A stretch of DNA of 6,798 nt from Methanobacteriota archaeon (GCA_030637925.1 DAOWFR010000009.1:1-6798), one strand, 5' to 3'. Shown: positions 1 to 5,396, counted from the stretch's first letter. Translations and numbers: made by a program. Notes: generated by a model not told the origin, from the sequence alone.

Positions 1-6
1 AAAAAA

Positions 7-807
7 ATGCTTAAACAAGCAGAGAAATGCATACATAATTTTAAAGAAAATAGAAGAATGAACTCTTTAAGGGCTGCTCATAAATTATACTCTTTTGCAA
101 AAGATAAAGCTCCAGCAAAAAAACTAATAGAGATGGGAGAACTATTTTTTGAACACGGCTATCCTATTGATGCACTAGGCGCATATAAAAAAGCAAAAAA
201 AGAAGTTGGTGCAGAAAGATTAATTGAAGCTGGAAATCAGTACTTGTGTTCTAGTGGAGTAAAACCCTTTTATCCTAGAGATAGCTTAAAATTAGCATTA
301 GCATCTTATCACCTTGCAAAAGAAAGAGGAACACCTGAACAGATAAAGATTGCAAATGAAAAACTTTGCCAGATAGGAAATGAATACTTACAACAAGGAT
401 ATCTAGCAAAAGCAGATCTTATTTACAAGTCATTAGGAAAGGAGATTCCACAAGAAAACCTGGTTCATGTAGGCAACAGAGCTATTTTTGAAGACAACTT
501 TGAGGGAGCACAAGTATTCTACAAAAGAGCAGGCAAAGAGTTTCCAATGGAAAAAGTGATTGAATATGGAGACCGCATGCTAGAATACACTCCTGATAAA
601 GCTGAAAGAGCATATGAATTTGCAAATAAAACAGTTCCTGCAGATAAAACCCTCCAACTGGCTAAAGCCTATTTACAACGAGCACAAATGGAATCACACC
701 CTGATCCTGATAAAACCAAGATGAACAAAGCAATTTACTATTTTGACCAGGCAGGAAGAAAGAAAACAGCAGAATTCCTAAGGAAACGATATGGTGATAA
801 GAAATGA
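7..807 (+). CDS. TPR-like helical repeat protein (start uncertain, possibly 5'-truncated)
   Basis: The 266-aa product is almost wholly helical and built from about six to seven degenerate repeats of 31-40 residues, starting near residues 6, 39, 71, 119, 151, 183 and 214. The recurring pattern is a leucine-rich first helix (LIEMG, LIEAG, LCQIG, LVHVG, VIEYG), then an A..xY.xA(G/K)KE second helix and a proline-containing turn (IPQE, FPME, VPAD). This is typical of TPR/Sel1-like solenoids, which bind other proteins. There is no signal peptide or membrane segment, so it is probably cytoplasmic. The ATG at 7 is the first in the window, but the two preceding codons are open, so the true start could lie upstream. 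The stop TGA at 805-807 overlaps the ATG of the next mini-ORF. Partner and process are unknown; the coupled downstream genes are the best candidates. Confidence 0.8.
   Translation: MLKQAEKCIHNFKENRRMNSLRAAHKLYSFAKDKAPAKKLIEMGELFFEHGYPIDALGAYKKAKKEVGAERLIEAGNQYLCSSGVKPFYPRDSLKLALASYHLAKERGTPEQIKIANEKLCQIGNEYLQQGYLAKADLIYKSLGKEIPQENLVHVGNRAIFEDNFEGAQVFYKRAGKEFPMEKVIEYGDRMLEYTPDKAERAYEFANKTVPADKTLQLAKAYLQRAQMESHPDPDKTKMNKAIYYFDQAGRKKTAEFLRKRYGDKK
793..798 (+). promoter_or_regulatory. Shine-Dalgarno of the mini-ORF
   Basis: GGTGAT lies five bases before the ATG at 804 and inside the 3' end of the TPR gene. The same GGTGA core precedes the 138-aa gene at 1355 and the glycosyltransferase at 6481, which supports real translation initiation at the mini-ORF. 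Confidence 0.55.
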
Positions 808-881
808 AAGGACTTAAAAAAATCCGTGGTTTTGGAGCAGAGGATATCCAACAAAAGATTTTTTCAAAAAATATGATGTAA
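804..881 (+). pseudogene. 25-codon mini-ORF, diverged copy of the N-terminus of the 138-aa protein at 1355
   Basis: This ORF begins with ATG at 804, inside the stop of the TPR gene (ATGA overlap), behind a GGTGAT Shine-Dalgarno at 793-798. It reads MKGLKKIRGFGAEDI and ends at TAA 879-881. The protein at 1355 begins MKGLTKISGISAEEI: 10 of the first 15 residues are identical. Six of those ten identical residues use different synonymous codons, so the copies seem to have diverged under protein-level constraint. It stops one base before the GTG of the next gene. A zero-frame TCA AAA AAT (864-872) lies near the end; reading on in the -1 frame gives a few more residues and a TGA at 884-886 overlapping that GTG. 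It could be a gene remnant, a coupling leader peptide or a frameshifted small protein. The ORF and similarity are visible; the role is not. Confidence 0.5.
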
Positions 882-882
882 A

Positions 883-1386
883 GTGAAACTAAGCAAAAAA
901 ATCAAAATAGGATTAGTAGCCTTAGGTGCTGCGTTGGTAATTAATACTTTTACTAATGCTTATTTGGGTGATAAAGAAAGAGCTAGGGAGAGAGAAGCAA
1001 TACAAGCCAGACCTTATTTATCCCAGATCTTTGATAGCAGAACGCAGTTATATAAGCAGATTAATTCACAGAAAAATCTATTATCAACAATAAATTATTT
1101 GGAACAGCAATACGCTGATAAGCCTTTGTTTGATGAATTAATACCATTCGATGAAATACAAAAAAAGAAAAGACAAACTGAAAATAGGCTATCAGAAATA
1201 GTCAGCAAAATAATGGATACAGATGATGATATTAACTTTATCTATTCAAAAGACAGAGAACTAAAAGTTATCAATCAAAACATTGACAAATACGTGAGAA
1301 GAGCATTTTTCCCTATCTCTTTACTAATACCAAAAACAGATGAGAGGGTGAAATATGAAAGGCTTAACCAAGATAAGCGGGATTAG
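883..1386 (+). CDS. Membrane-anchored coiled-coil protein, unknown family
   Basis: The 167-aa product opens with a basic stretch (KLSKKIK) followed by one hydrophobic segment at about residues 8-28, which reads as an uncleaved N-terminal anchor with the remainder probably outside the membrane. Residues 30-140 are charged and helical with no cysteines. Heptad-like stretches near 45-75 and 93-135 suggest a coiled coil. A second mildly hydrophobic patch (AFFPISLLIP, about 141-150) lies near the C-terminus. The GTG at 883 is the first possible start, because TGA closes the frame at 874-876. There is no clear Shine-Dalgarno; the stop of the mini-ORF lies one base upstream, so initiation may depend on coupling. 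The 3' end overlaps the next gene by 32 bp. I recognise no family. Confidence 0.75.
   Translation: MKLSKKIKIGLVALGAALVINTFTNAYLGDKERAREREAIQARPYLSQIFDSRTQLYKQINSQKNLLSTINYLEQQYADKPLFDELIPFDEIQKKKRQTENRLSEIVSKIMDTDDDINFIYSKDRELKVINQNIDKYVRRAFFPISLLIPKTDERVKYERLNQDKRD
1344..1350 (+). promoter_or_regulatory. Shine-Dalgarno within the upstream gene, fixes the start of the 138-aa protein
   Basis: GAGGGTG sits four bases before the ATG at 1355, inside the 3' end of the membrane-anchored gene. It matches the GGTGA core used elsewhere in the window and explains how the downstream gene starts despite the 32-bp overlap. Confidence 0.65.
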
Positions 1387-1771
1387 TGCAGAGGAAATAA
1401 AAGAAGTTTTGGATAAGAAAGAAATAAAGTATGTTGAATGGCATCCTGAGCTAAGACAGCATACTATACTAGGATTAAGTGCTGATATTGAATACATGGC
1501 AAAAACTGTTTTGGACAAGGTGATTGTAACCCCAAGAAATACTAGGGATTTAATAAGAACAAATTTAGGAAATCCTAATGTTACTGGATCTTATAAAAAT
1601 CTTATTATGTATGAACTGTTTTATGCCTTCTATCAAATTAATTCACCTGACTTTATTAAATCAATACCTTTTTTTCAAAATGAGTATCGAACCGGGTATA
1701 TTAGATTTAACGAAAACAGTGATGTTGTGCAGTTAACTAAGGTATTCTACAATGAAGGATTCCTTGAATAG
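1355..1771 (+). CDS. 138-aa protein of unknown function
   Basis: The start ATG at 1355 lies inside the preceding gene and is preceded by GAGGGTG at 1344-1350, a strong Shine-Dalgarno at four bases, so this start is well supported. The N-terminus (MKGLTKISGISAEEI) is repeated in the mini-ORF at 804. The rest looks like a small soluble alpha/beta protein: an acidic-basic N-terminal helix, a central WHPELRQHTILGLSADIEYM stretch (about 30-50), a polar RNTRDLIRTNLGNPN region (62-75), an aromatic helix (YELFYAFYQ, about 86-94) and a C-terminal segment ending VFYNEGFLE. It has no cysteine, zinc motif, signal peptide or membrane segment. It is the last gene of the coupled cluster, followed by the polymerase promoter. 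I cannot assign a function; the gene itself looks real. Confidence 0.72.
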   Translation: MKGLTKISGISAEEIKEVLDKKEIKYVEWHPELRQHTILGLSADIEYMAKTVLDKVIVTPRNTRDLIRTNLGNPNVTGSYKNLIMYELFYAFYQINSPDFIKSIPFFQNEYRTGYIRFNENSDVVQLTKVFYNEGFLE

Positions 1772-1797
1772 CTACCGAGAACCTAAGCCACAATTAA

Positions 1798-1806
1798 CTA
1801 TATAAA
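1798..1806 (+). promoter_or_regulatory. TATA box of the DNA polymerase gene (leaderless promoter)
   Basis: CTATATAAA is centred about 28 bp before the polymerase ATG at 1830. Archaeal TATA boxes are centred roughly 26-27 bp before the transcription start, so transcription should begin at or within a base or two of the ATG. The absence of any Shine-Dalgarno before 1830 (the bases are pyrimidine-rich) agrees with a leaderless mRNA. This box separates the polymerase from the upstream cluster as an independent unit. Confidence 0.7.
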
Positions 1807-1829
1807 CCTGCTCTACTTATCATTCTTTT

Positions 1830-4139
1830 ATGAAGGCTTTTATCATTCACCCTGCTTACAAACTTAAGGATAACAAGGCTTTTATCCACTTATTCGGCAG
1901 GTTAGAGAATGGTGAGTCTTTTCTTGCAGTTAATGAGTACAAGCCTTATTTCTTTATTAGAAAAGCAGACCTTAACAAAGCTTTAAAGATTGAAGATTTT
2001 GATTATGAAGCTACTCATCTTAAGAATTTTAAGAATGAGATTGTTGCAAAGATTATTCTGAATATCCCTGGTGAAGTTGCTAAGCTTAGAGACAAGTTAT
2101 CTGATAATAATATTCAGACTTATGAGGCTGATATTAGGTTTGCTTACAGGTTTATGATTGATAAATTATTACAAGGAGCAGTTGATATTAATGGTAAATA
2201 TATAAAAGGAGAATTTGTTGATAGAATATATGATGAACCTGAGCTTAAACCAATTGATTATTTCCCAAAAAATCTTAAAGTATTATCGATAGATATTGAG
2301 ACTGACAAGAAAGCTAAAGAACTTTACTCAATCTCTTTTTATTCAAAGGATTATAAGGAAGTAATTATCAGGAGTAATAAAAAGCTAAAGAATGCTGTTA
2401 GTGTTGGTTCAGAGCAAGAACTCCTACTCAAGTTTAGAGAACTAATCCTAGAGCTAGATCCGGATGTAATAATTGGCTGGAACTTAATAGATTTTGACCT
2501 TAAACTTCTTGAATCCAAGTTTAGAAATTATAAACTACCTTTTACTCTTGGAAGAATGGACTGGCCTTGCAGGTTAAGAATATACCACTCTTTTTTTCAA
2601 GACTCAAAAGCAGACTTTCCAGGCAGAATGGTGCTTGATGGCATACACGTGTTAAAAAGCAATTTTATTGGATTACAAGATTACAAGCTAAGCACAGCAG
2701 CAAATGTATTTCTGAATGAGTCAAAGCTTTTTGAAGGTGAGGAGAGAGGGGATAAGATAGAACAGGCTTTTAAGAACAACCAGCAATTACTTGTTGATTA
2801 TAATCTTAAGGACTCAGAGCTTGCTTATAAGATACTTGAAAAAAGCACTGCTCTTGAATTAAGTGTTCAGCGCTCATTAATTACAGGCATGCCTCTTAAC
2901 AGAGTAAGAGCCAGTGTTGCAAGCCTTGACTCTCTTTACTTAAAAGAACTTAGAAAAAAAGGCTTTGTAGCTCTTAGTGCTGGTTTTGAAACAAGAGAAG
3001 AAAGGATTAGAGGAGGCTATGTTATGAGTCCAAAGCCAGGCATATATGATTATGTTATTGTGTGTGACTTCAAGAGCCTGTATCCAAGCATTATAAGAAC
3101 TTTTAATATTGACCCTTTGAGCTTTGTTCCTGGTTGCAAAGGAAAGAATCTTATAAAGGCTCCTAATGGTGCTTGTTTTAAGAACCAGGATGGAATCTTG
3201 CCAATGATTATTCAGAGCTTATGGAAGCAAAGAGAAAAAGCAAGAAAAAAAAAGAATGAAATTGCAAGATTTGCTATCAAGACATTAATGAACTCTTTCT
3301 TTGGAGTGATGGCTAACCCTAATTGCAGGTTCTATAGCAGGGATGTGGCTAATGCAATAACCTTTTTTGGACAGGACTTAATTAAATTAACAGTAAAGAA
3401 AATTGAGGAAATGGGTTATGAAGTTATTTATGGAGATACTGATTCAATCTTTATTAACCTTGATGTTGATAATTATAAAGAAGCAGAAAAGATTGGTAAT
3501 AAGATAAGTATTAAAATTAATAAATTCTTTGAGAAATACACAAAAAAGGATTATAAGAGAAAGAACTTTCTTGAATTAGAATTTGAAAAAGTGTATAAGC
3601 GCTTTTTAATGCCAAGAATAAGATATGCAGAAGCTGGTAGTAAGAAAAGATACGCAGGACTCTTAATTGATTCTAAAGGCAAGGAAAAGATTGATATTGT
3701 GGGTCTGGAGTTTGTAAGAAGGGACTGGACTAATATTGCAAAGATGTTCCAAGCAGAGCTGCTTAAAAAAATATTTCATAAACAAGAAGTAGCTGAATAC
3801 ATTAAGGAAATAGTTAAAGAAGTTAAACAAGGCAAGCATGATAAGCTGTTAGTTTATAGAAAAGCTATAAGAAAAGAAGTTGAGGAATACACAAAAACAA
3901 CTCCGCCGCATGTAAAAGCAGCAAAACTTCTTGGCAAGGACTTAAAGAGCAGTCTGATAGAATATGTTTTAACCACTGCTGGGCCTGAGCCAATACAAAA
4001 ACAAAAACATAAAATTGATTATGAGCATTATGTTGAGAAGCAAATCAAGCCAATAGCAGATGCAATCCTGGTGTTCTATAACCAGAGCTTTGATGATATA
4101 ATAGAGGGAAGTAGTCAGAAGACATTATTTGGGTATTAA
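1830..4139 (+). CDS. polB: Family B DNA polymerase, E. coli Pol II type, with 3'-5' exonuclease
   Basis: The 769-aa product is a full-length replicative/repair polymerase with proofreading. Exonuclease motifs: Exo I SIDIETD (D155, E157), Exo II NLIDFD (D223), Exo III YNLKD (Y324, D328). Polymerase motifs: A DFKSLYPSII (413-422, catalytic D413), B KTLMNSFFG (484-492), C YGDTDSIFI (534-542, D536 and D538), then SKKRYAG (604-610). All metal-binding carboxylates are present, so it should be active. From memory, alignment along the whole length is closest to E. coli Pol II (783 aa): GGYVM, SLYPSIIRTF, RFLMP, GSKKRYAGL, PPHVKAA and GPEP...DYEHY all match. That points to a Pol II-type rather than the usual archaeal B1/B3 type. 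The C-terminal QKTLFGY resembles a sliding-clamp (PIP) motif. One oddity is Phe491 where motif B normally has Tyr. It is convergent with the MCM-like gene. Confidence 0.96.
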   Translation: MKAFIIHPAYKLKDNKAFIHLFGRLENGESFLAVNEYKPYFFIRKADLNKALKIEDFDYEATHLKNFKNEIVAKIILNIPGEVAKLRDKLSDNNIQTYEADIRFAYRFMIDKLLQGAVDINGKYIKGEFVDRIYDEPELKPIDYFPKNLKVLSIDIETDKKAKELYSISFYSKDYKEVIIRSNKKLKNAVSVGSEQELLLKFRELILELDPDVIIGWNLIDFDLKLLESKFRNYKLPFTLGRMDWPCRLRIYHSFFQDSKADFPGRMVLDGIHVLKSNFIGLQDYKLSTAANVFLNESKLFEGEERGDKIEQAFKNNQQLLVDYNLKDSELAYKILEKSTALELSVQRSLITGMPLNRVRASVASLDSLYLKELRKKGFVALSAGFETREERIRGGYVMSPKPGIYDYVIVCDFKSLYPSIIRTFNIDPLSFVPGCKGKNLIKAPNGACFKNQDGILPMIIQSLWKQREKARKKKNEIARFAIKTLMNSFFGVMANPNCRFYSRDVANAITFFGQDLIKLTVKKIEEMGYEVIYGDTDSIFINLDVDNYKEAEKIGNKISIKINKFFEKYTKKDYKRKNFLELEFEKVYKRFLMPRIRYAEAGSKKRYAGLLIDSKGKEKIDIVGLEFVRRDWTNIAKMFQAELLKKIFHKQEVAEYIKEIVKEVKQGKHDKLLVYRKAIRKEVEEYTKTTPPHVKAAKLLGKDLKSSLIEYVLTTAGPEPIQKQKHKIDYEHYVEKQIKPIADAILVFYNQSFDDIIEGSSQKTLFGY

Positions 4140-4156
4140 TTAAGAAAGAAAATCTT

Positions 4157-4429
4157 TTAAACTCTTTTTATAAACCCTTCCTCTGGCTCAATTATAAAAT
4201 GGTCGTCTTTAAGGGATTTAAGAACTCTGGTAACTTCTGCTTCTGTCATTCCCTGGGCTTCTGCTTCTACTAGCATGGCTTCTTTATGTATTTTCTTGTT
4301 CTTATCAGTTACTAGGTCATTGATTATGCTCATTAGTTTTATCTTGCTTTCAGTCTCTGTTTCACTGGCTATTCTGCCAGCCATCATTCTCTGTATGCGC
4401 ATCAAGTCTTCAAAGTCTGCTTCATCCAT
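4157..4429 (-). CDS. Stand-alone MCM-type C-terminal winged-helix protein
   Basis: The 90-aa product has an N-terminal helix (DEADFEDLMRIQRMMAG, about 2-18), a linker, then a winged helix at about 28-90: helix KIKLMSIINDLV, helix HKEAMLVEAEAQG, recognition helix TEAEVTRVLKSLKDD and wing FIIEPEEGFIKRV. From memory this order and the closing EP..GFIKRV match the tail of archaeal MCM helicases, where the end of the AAA+ lid is followed by a wHTH ending in I(Y/F)EPxPGxxxxL. No AAA+ module is present: the frame closes with a TAG two codons upstream of the ATG, and the next 100 bp show no MCM-like sequence. It is either a dedicated small replication/DNA-binding protein or a preserved fragment of a duplicated mcm. 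Its 3' end lies 17 bp from the polymerase stop. MarR/ArsR-like wHTH is the alternative. Confidence 0.72.
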   Translation of the reverse strand: MDEADFEDLMRIQRMMAGRIASETETESKIKLMSIINDLVTDKNKKIHKEAMLVEAEAQGMTEAEVTRVLKSLKDDHFIIEPEEGFIKRV

Positions 4430-4455
4430 TTTATGCTAGGAGTTCTTTATCTAGT

Positions 4456-4473
4456 TGGAGAATACTATCTCCA
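4456..4473. repeat. 6-bp inverted repeat upstream of the MCM-like gene
   Basis: TGGAGA and TCTCCA flank six bases, with the centre about 35 bp upstream of the ATG at 4429. On the minus strand the purine-rich arm is preceded by GGGGG. It could be an operator or, if transcription starts near 4480, a leader hairpin that sequesters the purine-rich stretch. Confidence 0.35.
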
Positions 4474-4501
4474 CCCCCTTAGGAAAAAGGAAAATTATAC
4501 T

Positions 4502-4510
4502 CTATAAATA
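4502..4510 (-). promoter_or_regulatory. Candidate TATA box for the MCM-like gene
   Basis: Read on the minus strand this is TATTTATAG. It would place transcription start near 4480 and give a leader of roughly 50 nt containing the inverted repeat at 4456-4473. No better TATA sits at the leaderless distance from the ATG. The element is nearly symmetric (CTATAAATA on the plus strand), so it could also act rightwards towards the small ORF at 4602. Confidence 0.35.
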
Positions 4511-4601
4511 CTTTTCGCTCTTAACATACTTTTCCGTATATCTACTTAAAAAAATTTAAAAATAATAACAGGTTCTTTAGCAAGGACTTAAGGGGATTGC
4601 T

Positions 4602-4754
4602 TTGGAAATCATTACCTTAGATGAGAAGAAGAACTCAAGAATCTGTAATTTCATTACAATAGATGATAATACTAACTCTCTTTTTCATAGACAATTAGAG
4701 AATCGTAATGGAAGAATCTTTATGCGGGCTAAGCGTCGCTCTTTGCAAACTTAA
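4602..4754 (+). CDS. Possible 50-aa small protein with a 14-residue tandem repeat (TTG start)
   Basis: This frame is open from a TAG at 4578-4580 to TAA 4752-4754. A TTG at 4602 is preceded by AAGGGGAT at 4590-4597, a plausible ribosome site four bases away, and by an AT-rich TATA-like stretch near 4553-4565. Residues 2-15 and 16-29 are an imperfect repeat (IITLDEKKNS versus FITIDDNTNS); at DNA level TCATTAC..TAGATGA occurs at 4609 and 4651, 42 bp apart and in frame. The C-terminal part is basic (RNGRIFMRAKRRS), suggestive of nucleic-acid binding. It overlaps the 3' end of the minus-strand gene ending at 4729 by 26 bp. Non-ATG start, short length and antisense overlap keep this tentative; a non-coding repeat region is the alternative. 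Confidence 0.35.
   Translation: MEIITLDEKKNSRICNFITIDDNTNSLFHRQLENRNGRIFMRAKRRSLQT
4609..4678 (+). repeat. Imperfect 28-bp direct repeat, period 42 bp
   Basis: Copies at 4609-4636 and 4651-4678 both start TCATTAC, share TAGATGA at the same offset and end ACTC; the positions between differ. The intervening sequence holds a separate inverted repeat, TGTAAT at 4644-4649 and ATTACA at 4653-4658. The 42-bp period is a multiple of three, so it is compatible with a protein repeat in the overlapping small ORF. Confidence 0.5.
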
Positions 4755-5028
4755 TCTTTATAGGAGACTTAAATTTTCTTACTTTCTTTCTTGTTTTTTT
4801 TAATACTTTTTCTTGTTCTAAGCTATTATCATTAAGAATAATCTGTTTGGGTTTGCTCATAACCTCTTCTTCTCTGTACTGCTCTATTAGTCTAAGCACA
4901 TGGGCAAGCTCTTTGACTGCTCCATAAATCTGGTGTTGCTTTTCTAGCTCTAAGAAATCCCTTTTATTCTTTAAGGTATATATTAAGTTTTCTTTTCTGG
5001 TCTCAAGCTCTTTTCTAAGCTCCCACAT
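4729..5028 (-). CDS. Small coiled-coil protein with basic C-terminal tail, unknown function
   Basis: In this 99-aa product, residues 2-56 form a long amphipathic, highly charged helix (ELRKELETRKENL, then LAHVLRLIEQYREEE) suited to coiled-coil pairing. A polar linker follows (about 57-72), then a strongly basic tail (KVLKKTRKKVRKFKSPIKIKF, about 75-95) that could bind nucleic acid or an acidic partner. There are no cysteines, signal peptide or membrane segments. The start ATG at 5026-5028 follows GAGGAT, which overlaps the TGA stop of the upstream zinc protein; only 10 bp separate the two, so they are surely co-transcribed and probably translationally coupled. A heteromeric pair with the zinc protein is a reasonable guess. 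I recognise no family. Confidence 0.75.
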   Translation of the reverse strand: MWELRKELETRKENLIYTLKNKRDFLELEKQHQIYGAVKELAHVLRLIEQYREEEVMSKPKQIILNDNSLEQEKVLKKTRKKVRKFKSPIKIKFAKSDA

Positions 5029-5038
5029 GGTTTTATCC

Positions 5039-5323
5039 TCACAATCCTTTCTCTTGTTTTAATCTGTCTAAAAAGTATTCAAGACAGTCAAGAGCACAAA
5101 AACTTGCTTTTTTCTTTAGTCCTTTTGGACCAAACACCAGGGTTAAGCTCCCCTCCCCTATTGGTATATGGCATACTGGGCATACCTTGTTAAAGTCTGC
5201 CTCTATTTTTTCTTGGAGCTTCTTGTTTATTAATTTTTCTATATTGCCGGATTCCAAATCCTTTTTTATTAATTTTAAGTCTTCATCACCAAGGCTTTTG
5301 ATAAGCTCTGCCAGTTTGTTCAT
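5039..5323 (-). CDS. Small four-cysteine zinc-binding protein, unknown function
   Basis: In this 94-aa product, residues 1-45 are helical and charged. A compact zinc site follows: CPVC (C48, C51) and, 25 residues later, FCALDC (C76, C80), separated by a well-ordered GSLTLVFGPKGLKKKASF stretch. A final helix (LEYFLDRLKQE) follows. The CxxC...CxxxC spacing suggests one structural zinc ion in a treble-clef- or ribbon-like fold; H52 is adjacent. No catalytic motif is visible. Two purine-rich sites precede the ATG at 5321-5323: GGAG eight bases away (5332-5335) and AGGTGAG further out (5338-5344). It lies between the wHTH regulator and the basic coiled-coil gene on the same strand, with its own candidate TATA box. 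An adaptor or nucleic-acid-binding role is inference only. Confidence 0.8.
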   Translation of the reverse strand: MNKLAELIKSLGDEDLKLIKKDLESGNIEKLINKKLQEKIEADFNKVCPVCHIPIGEGSLTLVFGPKGLKKKASFCALDCLEYFLDRLKQEKGL

Positions 5324-5355
5324 CCTGTCTGCTCCTTCTCACCTCTGTTTTTTTC

Positions 5356-5364
5356 TTTTATATT
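5356..5364 (-). promoter_or_regulatory. Internal TATA box before the zinc-protein gene
   Basis: On the minus strand this reads AATATAAAA, centred about 37 bp from the ATG at 5323. Transcription would start near 5334, giving a short leader that keeps the GGAG ribosome site. It would let the zinc and coiled-coil genes be expressed separately from the regulator upstream. Confidence 0.45.
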
Positions 5365-5373
5365 CTCTGTCTT

Positions 5374-5396
5374 CAGAAAATCTTTTTGATTTTCTG
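5374..5396. repeat. Perfect 9-bp inverted repeat between regulator and zinc-protein genes
   Basis: CAGAAAATC and GATTTTCTG flank a 5-base T/A loop, 11 bases past the regulator stop and just upstream of the internal TATA box. In minus-strand RNA the stem is followed by purines rather than U, so it is not a classical intrinsic terminator. An operator for the adjacent wHTH regulator, or an RNA-processing hairpin, fits the position better. Confidence 0.6.

Noticed and set aside
1324..1518. Minus-strand 64-aa open frame
   Set aside because: It lies antisense to the end of the anchored-protein gene and the start of the 138-aa gene, both of which have better starts and ribosome sites. Its composition (Ser, Cys, Phe, Ile-rich) is typical of a shadow frame.
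4600..4700. C/D box guide RNA
   Set aside because: Sequences such as AGATGAG and AGATGATAA resemble a C box, but no properly spaced RUGAUGA/CUGA pair with C'/D' boxes could be assembled.
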